This document shows positions 1-8,645 of a stretch of 64,000 bases of DNA, in pieces (the first letter of the stretch is position 1; each line of letters opens with the position of its first letter). This DNA comes from GCA-002050365 sp038235165 (GTDB taxonomy: Bacteria; Acidobacteriota; Blastocatellia; Pyrinomonadales; Pyrinomonadaceae). The stretch lies in NCBI GenBank assembly GCA_038235165.1, contig JBBSUG010000019.1:1-64000 (forward strand), read 5' to 3'. The notes under the pieces were generated by a model, which saw only the letters and a program-made list of their open reading frames with translations, was not told the origin of the DNA and made no database searches. A program made the position numbers and the translations under genes.

Positions 1-588
1 GGTTTATTTTTAATCGGCGGTTTGACTGGAGTTTTTTTAGGCGCACTCGGCATAGATGTTCATTTGACCGACACCTACTTTATCGTCGCGCACTTTCATT
101 ATGTGATGGTCGGCGGCACCGTTTCGGCGTATCTCGGCGGAATGTATTTCTGGTTTCCGAAAATTTTCGGGCGGATGTATTCGGAGTTCTGGGGCAAAAT
201 TTCGGCAATAATTGTTTTCGTCGGATTCAACCTGACTTTCTTTCCGCAGTTTATTCTCGGCTATATGGGAATGCCGCGCCGCTACGCTTCGTATCCGCCG
301 GAATTTCAAGTGCTGAATATATTCTCAACTCTCGGGGCTTCGATTTTGGCGGTCGGAGTGATAATTTCGGCGGTCAATCTCGCTTATGCGTTGTTTAAAG
401 GAGAAATTGCCGGTGATAACCCGTGGCGTTTGCCCGGACTCGAATGGCGCACGAGTTCGCCGCCGCCGACTGAAAACTTCAAGAAAATGCCGATTGTGAC
501 TTGGGAAGCCTACGATTACAGCGAAACAAACGGTTTGCCGGAAATTCCTGAAGATCGCCAGCTGCGGGAAGACATTGTGCCGATTTAG
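1..588 (+). CDS. ctaD: Cytochrome c oxidase subunit I, C-terminal part
   Basis: This is the 3' end of a heme-copper oxidase subunit I; the open frame runs in from before base 1, so the start is outside the window. Subunit I carries heme a, heme a3 and CuB in the inner membrane and reduces oxygen. The motif HFHYV, encoded from base 91, supplies the helix X histidines that in the family bind heme a3 and heme a. Several membrane helices follow, then a polar tail with the typical DNPWRLPGLEWRTSSPPP stretch. The stop codon overlaps the end of the convergent small gene by 4 bp. Membership is clear; the quinol versus cytochrome c subtype cannot be told from this part. Confidence 0.93.
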   Translation, partial: GLFLIGGLTGVFLGALGIDVHLTDTYFIVAHFHYVMVGGTVSAYLGGMYFWFPKIFGRMYSEFWGKISAIIVFVGFNLTFFPQFILGYMGMPRRYASYPPEFQVLNIFSTLGASILAVGVIISAVNLAYALFKGEIAGDNPWRLPGLEWRTSSPPPTENFKKMPIVTWEAYDYSETNGLPEIPEDRQLREDIVPI

Positions 589-797
589 TCGTTGGCGTTA
601 GTAATGACTTCTCCGCGTTCAAGCATCGTTAATTTGTATGATTCGGTTCCAAAACCCGCATACGGCAGATTGCAGGTCGAATCGAAAGTTTCTTCGATGT
701 ATTTTTCAATGGCGCGGCGGGCTTCATCTTCACTTTCCGCCATCACGAAAAATGAATACTGACCGTAACCGTTCGGCTGAAATGCGTATAGTTTCAT
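585..797 (-). CDS. Conserved small hypothetical protein
   Basis: A 70-residue acidic cytosolic protein with no signal peptide or membrane segment. Its start (MKLYAFQPNGYGQYSFFVMA) followed by a helix rich in Glu and Arg (ESEDEARRAIEKYIEE) suggests a small alpha/beta fold. It is convergent with ctaD and overlaps its stop by 4 bp, which suggests a real, tightly packed gene. I do not recognise a family and give no function. Confidence 0.6.
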   Translation of the reverse strand: MKLYAFQPNGYGQYSFFVMAESEDEARRAIEKYIEETFDSTCNLPYAGFGTESYKLTMLERGEVITNAND

Positions 798-948
798 TCT
801 TTAATTTTACAATATATGGCGTTTTGCTTCGGTAAATCGTTTGAATAAACAAACAAAAGATAGAAACGCAGAATCATCAATAAGAAGTTATAGCTTCCAT
901 TTCCAAATCTGCGTTCCTGCACTTTTGTTATTAAACTTGGTGAGTATT

Positions 949-1476
949 TTATTGAGTAACGACGACCAATGACGGACGCAGAAGTTTGTCATTCCAGAAA
1001 TATCCGCGCCGCATTTCGTTGTAAACTCTGCCTGATTTGCCGTCCTCAACGGAGATAACGTCAAACGCTTCGTGCAGTTCGGGGTTGAAAATTTCGCCCG
1101 TGCTGTCGAAAGAAACAACACCGTTTGCGTCAAGCACGGTTTTCAGACGGCGTTTTATCAACTGCAAACCTTCGACAAGTCTCTCATCAGATGCGTCATC
1201 CGCATTAGCGAGCGCGAGATCGAAATCGTCGGCGAGCGAAATCAGCCGCACGAGCAGTTCGCGCTTGCCTTTTTCGGCGGTGGTTGCTTGTTCGAGTTTT
1301 GTGCGGCGGCGGTAATTTTCATATTCCGCTGCGAGTCGCAGATATTTATCACGTTCGGCTTCCAATTCTTCGCGCAACCGCGCTGTTTCATCTTCAACCG
1401 GGTGAAAAATATCAACCTCGTCAATAAAAACCGGAGATTCATCATTCATTTTTGTTTGTGTGTTTTGTGTTTCCAT
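949..1476 (-). CDS. grpE: GrpE nucleotide exchange factor
   Basis: GrpE releases ADP from DnaK in the cytosolic Hsp70 cycle. The 175 residues show an acidic N-terminus, a long dimerising helix (about residues 32-70, LREELEAERDKYLRLAAEYE) and the C-terminal beta domain with the family signature FNPELHEAFDVI followed by GRVYNEMRRGYFWNDKLLRP. The start has a good ribosome site (GGAGC) 8 bases upstream. It stands without dnaK or dnaJ, so it may be a second grpE copy or simply unlinked. No CIRCE element (TTAGCACTC inverted repeat) is visible upstream; instead a two-part box lies at 1566-1598, about 90 bp before the start. Confidence 0.93.
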   Translation of the reverse strand: METQNTQTKMNDESPVFIDEVDIFHPVEDETARLREELEAERDKYLRLAAEYENYRRRTKLEQATTAEKGKRELLVRLISLADDFDLALANADDASDERLVEGLQLIKRRLKTVLDANGVVSFDSTGEIFNPELHEAFDVISVEDGKSGRVYNEMRRGYFWNDKLLRPSLVVVTQ

Positions 1477-1565
1477 AATTTTTGCTCCTAAAATGCTTAA
1501 TATATGAAATTGGCATTAATGCCCGTTATTGATTATTTTATAAACTAAGGGGTTGTTAAATAAGC

Positions 1566-1598
1566 GTGGAAACACCCGAAATTGACAAGAGTTTTCAC
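1566..1598. promoter_or_regulatory. Two-part 23-bp-pitch box, copy A (grpE upstream)
   Basis: Half sites GTGGAAACAC (1566-1575) and GAGTTTTCAC (1589-1598) start exactly 23 bp apart, with spacer CCGAAATTGACAA. The box lies between divergent grpE and the glutamate-synthase-like gene. The same arrangement recurs at 6648, 23873, 23956 and 37729. The binding protein is unknown. Confidence 0.6.
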
Positions 1599-1679
1599 TC
1601 TTTAAATATGTGAAGGTAGAATTTAGACTTAATTTATGGCAAAAAATAAAAGGCGCGGAGCCTGCCAAAATGTAAAAAT

Positions 1680-3242
1680 ATGAGCATCAGACAAATTTTC
1701 ATAACATCATCCATTGTAATAGTTGCAGTCATTTTACTGCTCAGTTTAATCAGTCCGTACTTTTTGCTGAGTTTTATAGTAATCGCGCCGTTAATCGTGA
1801 TCGGTGTGATGGACATCACCCAAAAGCGGCAGACGATTCGCCGGAACTTTCCGATTATCGGAAATTTTCGTTATATGCTGGAAAAAGTTCGACCTGAAAT
1901 AATGCAGTATTTTGTCGAAACGGATACCGAAGGAAAGCCGATCAACCGGCTGTTTCGTTCCGTAATTTATCAACGGGCGAAGAATGAAACTTCGACGAGT
2001 CCGTTTGGTACGCAGTGGGACGTTTATCGAGCGGGTTACGAGTGGATAGATCACTCGATTTACGCCGCCAATCCTTCTGATCTGGAACGCGAACAGAGAA
2101 TTACGGTCGGCGGAAAAGACTGCCTAAAACCTTATTCGGCAAGCCGTCTGAACATCTCGGCGATGAGCTTCGGTTCTTTGAGCAAAAATGCGGTTTTGGC
2201 AATGAATAAAGGCGCGAAAATCGGGAATTTCGCGCAAAATACCGGAGAAGGCGGACTCAGCCCGTATCATTTAGAACCCGGCGGCGATTTGATTTGGCAG
2301 ATCGGGACGGGTTATTTCGGCTGCCGCACGGAAAACGGGGAATTCAGCCCGGAACTTTTTCGGGAAAAATCTGCGCTCGATAATGTGAAAATGATCGAAA
2401 TAAAACTTTCACAGGGAGCAAAACCGGGACACGGAGGAATTCTTCCGGCAGCGAAAAACACCGAAGAAATCGCCGCCATTCGTCACGTCAAACCACACAC
2501 GACCGTCAACTCGCCGGCTGCTCATACGGCTTTTAACAGCGCGGAAGGTTTGATGCAGTTTGTCAAACAACTGCGAGATTTGTCCGGCGGCAAACCGGTC
2601 GGTTTCAAGGTCTGCATCGGGAAAAAATCAGAATTCACGGACATCTGCGAAGCGATGATAACGACCGGAATAACGCCCGATTTTATCAGCATAGACGGCG
2701 GCGAAGGCGGAACCGGAGCCGCGCCGATTGAATTTGCCGACTCAATCGGAATGCCTCTGCGCGACGGACTTTCGTTCGCCATTGATGCCTTGAACGGATA
2801 CGATTTGAAAAAGGACATTAAAGTAATCGCCACCGGAAAAGTATTCAACGGATTTCATATCGCCAGACTGATTGCGATTGGCGCGGATATGGTCAGTATG
2901 GCAAGGGCAATGATGCTGGCAACCGGATGTATTCAGGCGTTGCAGTGTCATACGAACACCTGTCCGACGGGCGTTGCGACTCAGGATAAAGGGCTAATGA
3001 AAGGCTTGGTTGTTGAAGACAAAGCGCAGAGAGTTGCTAATTTACACGAAGCGACGATTAAGAGTTTCATTGAACTGATGTCTGCCTCCGGCGTTGTTTC
3101 CGCCGATGAATTGAGTCGTGAACACATTAACAGAAGAGTTGGAGCGACGCAGGTTTTAAAATACAGCGACATTTACCCGGAAGTCCCGATTGGTCAATAT
3201 CTGAAACAAGCACAGGCTAAACCGCAAAAACAAGCGGCTTAG
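1680..3242 (+). CDS. FMN-binding glutamate synthase family protein (membrane-anchored)
   Basis: 520 residues. One or two hydrophobic segments at residues 5-45 anchor it to the membrane. The rest is the FMN/Fe-S half of glutamate synthase: a TIM barrel with SFGSLSKNAVLAMNKGAKIG, the glycine-rich FMN phosphate region DGGEGGTGAAP, and a cysteine cluster CIQALQCHTNTCPTG that in the family binds a 3Fe-4S centre. The glutaminase domain is absent, as in the short YerD-like and archaeal proteins. The family transfers ammonia onto 2-oxoglutarate in full glutamate synthases; the electron donor and ammonia source for these short anchored forms are not established. It is probably monocistronic. Confidence 0.85.
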   Translation: MSIRQIFITSSIVIVAVILLLSLISPYFLLSFIVIAPLIVIGVMDITQKRQTIRRNFPIIGNFRYMLEKVRPEIMQYFVETDTEGKPINRLFRSVIYQRAKNETSTSPFGTQWDVYRAGYEWIDHSIYAANPSDLEREQRITVGGKDCLKPYSASRLNISAMSFGSLSKNAVLAMNKGAKIGNFAQNTGEGGLSPYHLEPGGDLIWQIGTGYFGCRTENGEFSPELFREKSALDNVKMIEIKLSQGAKPGHGGILPAAKNTEEIAAIRHVKPHTTVNSPAAHTAFNSAEGLMQFVKQLRDLSGGKPVGFKVCIGKKSEFTDICEAMITTGITPDFISIDGGEGGTGAAPIEFADSIGMPLRDGLSFAIDALNGYDLKKDIKVIATGKVFNGFHIARLIAIGADMVSMARAMMLATGCIQALQCHTNTCPTGVATQDKGLMKGLVVEDKAQRVANLHEATIKSFIELMSASGVVSADELSREHINRRVGATQVLKYSDIYPEVPIGQYLKQAQAKPQKQAA

Positions 3243-3403
3243 CCTGATTATCAAAATCCGGCTTGTTGTTGCGAGCAGGTAATGTATTAACGAAGAAGAT
3301 AATTATTATAAAGGACGAAAAGAAAAAACTAATATCAGTATCGGGTAAATTCAAACAGGCAAAAAACAGAAATGCACTAAATTCAAATATTAAACAAAAT
3401 AAA

Positions 3404-3991
3404 ATGAAAATAACAATTTTAACAATCGCAATGTTGGCAGCATTATTTTTAAGTGCTTGTACAGAAACACCAAAGCAACAAAACACAGAGACGACAACGG
3501 CGACAACGACAAAAACGGTTGAAAAAGTTACTGATGATATTGTAACAACTACTTCAACCGACAAAGACGGGAAAAAGTTAGACGTATTATTTAACAACAC
3601 AAAAGGAACTGCAACCGTTAATTTTAACGGAGAAACCATTGAATTGGCGCAGGAAAAATCCGCATCGGGGATTTGGTTTAAAAACGAAAACTATGAATTG
3701 AGAGGAAAAGGAAACGACATTGAATTGAAAAAGGACGGAAAAACGGTTTTTACGCACGAAGATGATAAAGTCAGCGTCGAGGCAAAAAATGATAAGGGTG
3801 ATGTATTGAATATGACGTTCAATAATACGGAAGGAACCGTTAAAGCCTATTTGAACGGCGGCGACCAAATAGATTTGACCGAGGAAAAAGCAGCTTCCGG
3901 CATTTGGTATAAAAACGACCAGTATGAATTAAGAGGCAAAGGCGACAATTATGAGTTAACCAAAGACGGAAAAACGGTTTTTAAAAATTAA
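3404..3991 (+). CDS. Lipoprotein with two MliC-like domains
   Basis: I start at 3404, where a type II signal peptide with lipobox LSAC begins, rather than at the upstream in-frame start at 3263, whose extra residues are polar and lack a signal. The mature 175 or so residues contain a Thr-rich linker and two tandem repeats of about 65 residues. Each repeat carries the MliC pattern: LDVLFNNTKGTATVNFNG, then EKSASGIWFKNENYELRGKG in the first copy and EKAASGIWYKNDQYELRGKG in the second. MliC proteins are outer-membrane or periplasmic inhibitors of C-type lysozyme, with the invariant SASG loop entering the lysozyme active site. The doubled domain is unusual. Base composition is AT-richer than the rest of the window. 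Confidence 0.72.
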   Translation: MKITILTIAMLAALFLSACTETPKQQNTETTTATTTKTVEKVTDDIVTTTSTDKDGKKLDVLFNNTKGTATVNFNGETIELAQEKSASGIWFKNENYELRGKGNDIELKKDGKTVFTHEDDKVSVEAKNDKGDVLNMTFNNTEGTVKAYLNGGDQIDLTEEKAASGIWYKNDQYELRGKGDNYELTKDGKTVFKN

Positions 3992-4042
3992 ATCTAAATC
4001 AAAATCAAGTTAAACTGTCAGAAATGACACAAAATCAAAATT

Positions 4043-4600
4043 ATGAAAAATTACAAAATTGCAGTTATCGTGGGAAGTCTTCGCAAAGAATCCTTTAACC
4101 TGAAAACAGCCAAAGCCTTAATAGAGTTGGCTCCCGAATCGTTATCTTTTGAGATATTAGAGATAGGTGATCTTCCGATGTTTAATGAAGATTTGGAAGG
4201 AACTCCGCCGGATGAATGGGTAAGATTCCGCGAGCAAATTGTCGCGGCTGACGGACTGCTTTTTCTGACACCCGAATATAACCGTTCCGTGTCGGGCGTT
4301 CTGAAAAATGCGATTGATGTCGGCTCGCGTCCTTACGGACAAAATTCGTGGGACGGAAAACCGGGCGGCGTTGTAAGTGTTTCGATTGGAGGTATCAGCG
4401 GTTTCGGAGCCAATCACCACTTGCGTCAATCATTAGTTTTCGTCAATGTTCCCACTATGGCACAACCGGAAGCTTACATTGGAGGAGCGGCAAAACTTTT
4501 TGACGACGACGGCAAACTGACGAATGATTCTACCAGAGACTTTCTCAAGACCTTTATGGAAGCCTTCGAGAAATGGGTTGATACAATCGCACAAAAATAG
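4043..4600 (+). CDS. NADPH-dependent FMN reductase family (quinone/chromate reductase type)
   Basis: 185 residues with a flavodoxin-like fold: the N-terminal FMN-phosphate loop GSLRKESFN (residues about 11-19) and the LTPEYNRSVSGVLKNAID motif of the ChrR/ArsH/azoreductase group near residue 80. Members are soluble flavoenzymes reducing quinones, azo dyes or chromate by two electrons and are usually protective against redox cycling. It follows the MliC lipoprotein on the same strand and precedes an inverted repeat that may end the transcript. The exact substrate cannot be read from sequence. Confidence 0.85.
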   Translation: MKNYKIAVIVGSLRKESFNLKTAKALIELAPESLSFEILEIGDLPMFNEDLEGTPPDEWVRFREQIVAADGLLFLTPEYNRSVSGVLKNAIDVGSRPYGQNSWDGKPGGVVSVSIGGISGFGANHHLRQSLVFVNVPTMAQPEAYIGGAAKLFDDDGKLTNDSTRDFLKTFMEAFEKWVDTIAQK

Positions 4601-4621
4601 CATTATTTAAATAATTAGGTA

Positions 4622-4764
4622 GTGTTTCAAATTTTAAGCCGAATTATTTTCTGAAAATTCTGAACCACGAAACGGCACGAAGAAACACTAATTTTATTAA
4701 CTTTTTTCGTGCTGATTCGTGTTATGCGCGTGGTTATGATTTTTCAGCATAAAATTTGAAACAC
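4622..4764. repeat. Large intergenic inverted repeat
   Basis: Outer arms GTGTTTCAAATTTTA (4622-4636) and TAAAATTTGAAACAC (4750-4764) match perfectly. Inside are imperfect complementary stretches built from CACGAA/TTCGTG words, also seen in the repeats at 53964 and 59931. It lies between two co-directional genes and could fold into one long hairpin at the end of the upstream message. Confidence 0.75.
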
Positions 4765-4793
4765 CACTCATTAAACAACTTAAACTATCAACA

Positions 4794-5726
4794 ATGAAAA
4801 ATAATATTATGAAAAATAATAAATGGACGGAATTATCTTTTGAAAAATCAAAAGATACGTTTGAAACAATCCACCTCTGGACGCAGATTATCGGAAAAAT
4901 AAAAGTCGCCCTAAATCCCTGGATCAATCATTCCTGGCACGCTACTTTAGAAATCACGACAAACGGATTATCGAGCGGAGCTATCTTCACGGAAGACAAA
5001 CAGTTTGAAATAAGGTTAAATTTTTTAGAACATCGGCTGGAGATATTTTCGAGCGCAGATGAAAAGGAAAGTTTTGATCTTGAAAGTCTGAAAGTTTCAA
5101 GCTGTTATGAAAAGGTTTTGGGATATTTTAATAAAATGGGAGTAAAGCTGGAAATAAATCCCGTTCCGAATGAAATCGAAGATGCCGTCGCTTTTGATGA
5201 AAATAATCAGGGGACGTATAACACGCAAGACGCAATTGATTTACACAAAGTATTGCTGAAAATCAACCGCGTTTTCACTCAATATCGCTCTGAATTTATC
5301 GGAAAAAGCAGTCCCGTTCAATTCTTTTGGGGCAGTTTTGATTTATCCGTTGCACGTTTTTCAGGTCAAAAAGCACCTTTGCATCCCGGCGGCATCCCCA
5401 ACCTTCCCAATTGGGTAGCACAAGAGGCGTATAACCACGAGGTAATGAATTGCGGCTTTTGGTCCGGCAACGAAGCGACACCTTTTGCGGCTTTTTACAG
5501 TTATATTTATCCCGCACCGGAAGGTTTTAAAAATGCTTCAATCAAACCCGACACCGCGTATTACGACGATAAACTCGGAGAATTTATTCTTAAATATGAA
5601 GATGTCCAGAAGGCAGATAATCCTGCGGAGATATTAATGGAATTTCTTCACAGCAGTTACGATACTGCGGCAGACCTCGCCGGTTGGGACAAGGAAAAAT
5701 TCCGGTTGAAGTTAAACAAAAATTAG
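4794..5726 (+). CDS. DUF5996 family protein
   Basis: 310 residues, soluble, no signal peptide. The opening WTELSFEKSKDTFETIHLW, the central VQFFWGSFDLSVARFSGQ and the late NPAEILMEFLHSSYDTAADL are characteristic of the DUF5996 family, whose function is unknown. A second possible start lies three codons on (4803, MKNNKW); the longer form is kept. It is followed 25 bp later by the Gre-like gene, and both share the AT-rich style of this block. Confidence 0.8.
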   Translation: MKNNIMKNNKWTELSFEKSKDTFETIHLWTQIIGKIKVALNPWINHSWHATLEITTNGLSSGAIFTEDKQFEIRLNFLEHRLEIFSSADEKESFDLESLKVSSCYEKVLGYFNKMGVKLEINPVPNEIEDAVAFDENNQGTYNTQDAIDLHKVLLKINRVFTQYRSEFIGKSSPVQFFWGSFDLSVARFSGQKAPLHPGGIPNLPNWVAQEAYNHEVMNCGFWSGNEATPFAAFYSYIYPAPEGFKNASIKPDTAYYDDKLGEFILKYEDVQKADNPAEILMEFLHSSYDTAADLAGWDKEKFRLKLNKN

Positions 5727-5751
5727 TGCGTTGCAAAAAATTATGTAAATT

Positions 5752-6252
5752 ATGAGCAGGGGATTTGTAAAAGAAGGCGATCAGGAAGAAATTCCTATCT
5801 TAACGCCGAGAGCTTATTTGCCTGATGACGTAATAAATTACGTTACTCAAGTCGGAATGGACGAACTTTTGAACGAAAAACAGTTGCTCATCAACGAAAG
5901 GGACAATCTGGACATTTCAGATGAAAATCAAAGACGAATTGCCTTGAATCATACAAACGCGAAATTGCAGTTGTTGAACGAAAGAATTCTGACCGCGAAA
6001 GTAATAGATTTAGACAACCAATCGCAGGATGAAATTTGGTTTGGCGCAACGGTAACATTAAAAATAGATGACGAAACAGAAACTCAAAAATATCAAATTG
6101 TCGGTGTAGATGAAGCCGATGTTTCAAAAGGAAAAATCTCATTCATTTCTCCGATTGCCAGAATATTGATAGGCAAAAAAGTCGGTGATGAAGCGATTTT
6201 AAAACTTCCGAAAGGAGAAAGGATATTTGAAATTTTGGAAATCGTCTATTAA
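5752..6252 (+). CDS. GreA/GreB family transcription elongation factor-like protein
   Basis: 166 residues. An N-terminal coiled-coil hairpin (residues about 35-85) is followed by an FKBP-like C-domain (about 90-166, including SPIARILIGKKVGDEAILKL). The family enters the RNA polymerase secondary channel and stimulates cleavage of backtracked RNA, using acidic residues at the coiled-coil tip. Here the tip region reads LDISDENQRR, acidic but not the classical GDLSENAEY, so cleavage activity is uncertain. The N-terminal extension (MSRGFVKEGDQEEIPILTPR) is typical of a GreB-like subgroup in many environmental bacteria. Confidence 0.8.
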   Translation: MSRGFVKEGDQEEIPILTPRAYLPDDVINYVTQVGMDELLNEKQLLINERDNLDISDENQRRIALNHTNAKLQLLNERILTAKVIDLDNQSQDEIWFGATVTLKIDDETETQKYQIVGVDEADVSKGKISFISPIARILIGKKVGDEAILKLPKGERIFEILEIVY

Positions 6253-6326
6253 AGTTCGGCGGAACTTTCAACTTTACCGTTTAAAAATTATCAAATGAGT
6301 TTCGGAGATAAACAATTCAGCAGTAT

Positions 6327-6602
6327 TTACACTTGCATATCCGCGTCCGTCAACAATTTTCCCGCGCCGTATTCGTCGCGCAGGTAGAGATAGTGAAGCG
6401 CGAGTTCTTCATCTTTCATCCGGTCGCTCAAATCCGTATCACGCGGCGGCAAACGATTGCCGCCGCGCCGCAGCGACCAGCGTAGAAACTGCCTGATTGA
6501 TTGCCCGCAATGCGGATAATCTTTTGCGTCGGATTCCATCGCACGAACAATTTCGAGCGCGTTCGCTCCGTCATAATCTTTTGTTTCGGTTCTGAAAATC
6601 AT
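6327..6602 (-). CDS. Conserved small hypothetical protein
   Basis: 91 residues, charged, cytosolic. The sequence starts MIFRTETKDYDGANALEIV and ends with ALHYLYLRDEYGAGKLL, a pattern with the look of a conserved small protein; I do not know its function. It is divergent from the sensor kinase at 6747, and the two-part box at 6648 lies between them, so both could be controlled from it. Confidence 0.6.
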   Translation of the reverse strand: MIFRTETKDYDGANALEIVRAMESDAKDYPHCGQSIRQFLRWSLRRGGNRLPPRDTDLSDRMKDEELALHYLYLRDEYGAGKLLTDADMQV

Positions 6603-6647
6603 ATTTGCCGATTTTTATTGTAACTATTGCGGCTTTGCCGAACTAGA

Positions 6648-6680
6648 GTATTTACACGCAAAAATTTCAGGTGTTTACTC
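6648..6680. promoter_or_regulatory. Two-part 23-bp-pitch box, copy B (kinase upstream)
   Basis: Half sites GTATTTACAC (6648-6657) and GTGTTTACTC (6671-6680), 23 bp apart, spacer GCAAAAATTTCAG. The box ends 66 bp before the histidine kinase start and 45 bp upstream of the divergent small gene. Its reverse complement is close to copy C2. Confidence 0.6.
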
Positions 6681-6746
6681 TTATGATCGGAACTTGCGTG
6701 TTTGCTATAGTTTGGTTGAAAGAAATTGGCGAGAAATACTTAAACG

Positions 6747-7682
6747 ATGTCCAAAAATACAAATGAGCGTTTGCATCAGTTAAAATCAGCCGCCGACGAA
6801 TTCGGCGAGAGGAACTTTTCCGCCCGCATTTCAATCGAAGAAGCGGACGAACTCGGCGAAGTTGAAGCGAGTTTCAACCGAATGGCGGAACGTCTGGAAA
6901 AACGAGCCGTCAGGTTTCAGGAAATTGACCGCTTAAAATCGGATTTTGTCAGCAGCGTTTCGCACGAACTTCGCACGCCTTTGACAACGATTAAAGCTCT
7001 GACCAGACTTTTGATGCGCGGCGAAATTTCGGACGAAAAGCGGCGCGAATATCTCGAAACGATTTCGGTTGAATGTGATCGGCAAATTGATTTGGTGTTA
7101 AATCTGCTCGATTTGTCGCGCATCGAAGGCGGCGTTTTCAGCCTCAATTATGAGCGCGTTTCTATTTCGGAAGTCATCGAATCGTGTGTTAAATCCGAAA
7201 TGACCGCCGCCGAAAAACGCCGACATACTTTGCGCGTCGAACCGTTCGCCGAAGTTCCGCCGATTTGCGCCGACCCGAAAGCGTTGCGCCGCGTCGTCAG
7301 TAATTTGATTGAAAATTCGATCAAATACACGCCCGACGGCGGTTTGATTACGGTTTCCGCCGCACTCGACGCGAATGATGAAAATTTCGTTCTCATCAGC
7401 GTCGCCGACAACGGGCGCGGGATTCCGCCGGAAGATTTGCCCGTTCTGTTTAATAAGTTTCATCGCGGAAAACCCGTGCGGGCGAACTCGACGACGAACG
7501 AAGATTTTCTGGAAGACGCGGACGTTTCAGGTGTCGGACTCGGACTTTATTTAGGCAAAAACGTCATTGAACAAATGGGCGGACAAATTACCGTCGAAAC
7601 CGAAGTCGGGCGCGGAAGTATTTTTTATTTGCATCTGCCGATTTGGAAAGAACCTGTTTGCGGAGAAATACGGGTTAAATAA
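6747..7682 (+). CDS. Sensor histidine kinase, soluble HAMP-HisKA-HATPase
   Basis: 311 residues. A HAMP-like linker (about 10-55) leads into HisKA with the phosphoacceptor His73 in SHELRTP, then the ATPase domain with N-box NLIENSIKYTP, G1 box DNGRGIP and G2 box GVGLGLYL. Normally HAMP follows a transmembrane helix, but no hydrophobic segment precedes it and the sensory domain is missing, so the kinase is cytosolic or a remnant of a longer protein. The partner is probably the response regulator at 7820, separated by an inverted repeat. A two-part box lies upstream. Confidence 0.88.
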   Translation: MSKNTNERLHQLKSAADEFGERNFSARISIEEADELGEVEASFNRMAERLEKRAVRFQEIDRLKSDFVSSVSHELRTPLTTIKALTRLLMRGEISDEKRREYLETISVECDRQIDLVLNLLDLSRIEGGVFSLNYERVSISEVIESCVKSEMTAAEKRRHTLRVEPFAEVPPICADPKALRRVVSNLIENSIKYTPDGGLITVSAALDANDENFVLISVADNGRGIPPEDLPVLFNKFHRGKPVRANSTTNEDFLEDADVSGVGLGLYLGKNVIEQMGGQITVETEVGRGSIFYLHLPIWKEPVCGEIRVK

Positions 7683-7688
7683 TTTAAA

Positions 7689-7800
7689 TTTAGCCACAGA
7701 TTTGCACGGATGAACACAAGATATGAGAATGATTTGATAGCGGTATTTATAGTTATCGAAAAAAATTATCCGGGTTAATCTGTGCAAATCTGTGGCTAAA
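7689..7800. repeat. Intergenic inverted repeat, CCACAGATTTGCAC type
   Basis: Perfect 19-bp arms: TTTAGCCACAGATTTGCAC (7689-7707) and its complement ending at 7800. Same family as the element at 55891. It separates a kinase from its regulator and could act as an attenuator between them. Confidence 0.85.
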
Positions 7801-7819
7801 AAAACTTTTATAAAAAACT

Positions 7820-8455
7820 ATGGCTAAACGATTATTAGTTGTTGACGATGATCCGGGATTATTACTAGCAGTTTCGGAAACTCTGCGGGCGGAAGGTTAT
7901 GAAGTGAAAACGGCGCGGCGCGGCGCGGAAGCGTTGACGCGCATTGCCGAATCTCTGCCTGATCTAATCATCAGCGATATTCGGATGCCGGGAATGGACG
8001 GTTATCAGCTCGTAAAAAACTTGCGCTCGAATCCGCGCACACGGCTTGTGCCGATCATATTTCTAACCGCCAAAGACGAAATTACCGACCGCATCACGGG
8101 TTTTCGCACGGGCGTTGACGCTTATCTGACAAAACCGTTCGAGCCTGATGAACTCGCCGCAATCGTCCAAGCAATCTTAAATCGCGTCGAGCGGACGCAT
8201 TCGGATTTAGCACGAATGTTCGGCGAATCAGAACCGGACGAACGCGATTTTATCCGCGATGAAGAATTAACCGATGCCGAATGGCGCGTCGCCGAAGAAG
8301 TCGCCAAAGGCGCAAGCAACAAGGAAATCGCCGCCGAATTAAATTTGAGCCTGCGAACCATCGAAGGTCATATCAGCCGCATTCTCGACAAGAAAAACCT
8401 CAACAACCGCGTCGAACTCGCCTTGCAAATCGCCGAGCGTAAACAGGAGAATTAA
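7820..8455 (+). CDS. Response regulator, receiver plus LuxR-type HTH
   Basis: 211 residues. The receiver domain (1-120) has the acidic pocket DDD at 9-11, phosphoacceptor Asp53 in DLIISDIRMPG and the conserved Lys105 in YLTKPFEPDE. The C-terminal LuxR HTH (about 140-205) shows EVAKGASNKEIAAELNLSLR and TIEGHISRILDKKNL. It is co-directional with the kinase at 6747 and most likely its partner. It is one candidate for binding the two-part boxes, since LuxR-type regulators bind tandem sites, but nothing in the sequence proves this. Confidence 0.88.
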   Translation: MAKRLLVVDDDPGLLLAVSETLRAEGYEVKTARRGAEALTRIAESLPDLIISDIRMPGMDGYQLVKNLRSNPRTRLVPIIFLTAKDEITDRITGFRTGVDAYLTKPFEPDELAAIVQAILNRVERTHSDLARMFGESEPDERDFIRDEELTDAEWRVAEEVAKGASNKEIAAELNLSLRTIEGHISRILDKKNLNNRVELALQIAERKQEN

Positions 8456-8608
8456 AGTAAAACAAACGGTAAAAAAAAATTTTCATAGCGTTGGATTTGA
8501 ATTTGAAAATTTGTTACTCGTCAATATAAACGATTTGGCTTGCAGATAAAAAAGGACAAAGCCGAAACTTTATCCTTCATCTTTCATAATTTAATCCTGA
8601 ATCTTTAG

Positions 8609-8642
8609 CAAAGAACCGACCGCAAATGAAGACAGTTCTTTG
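8609..8642. terminator. Bidirectional terminator-like hairpin
   Basis: Stem CAAAGAAC / GTTCTTTG with an 18-base loop, followed by a T-rich run on the plus side. It sits between two convergent genes, where a shared terminator is expected. Confidence 0.6.
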
Positions 8643-8645
8643 TTT

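Noticed and set aside
1566..1598. CIRCE/HrcA site before grpE
   Set aside because: The TTAGCACTC-N9-GAGTGCTAA pattern is absent; the box fits the 23-bp-pitch family instead.
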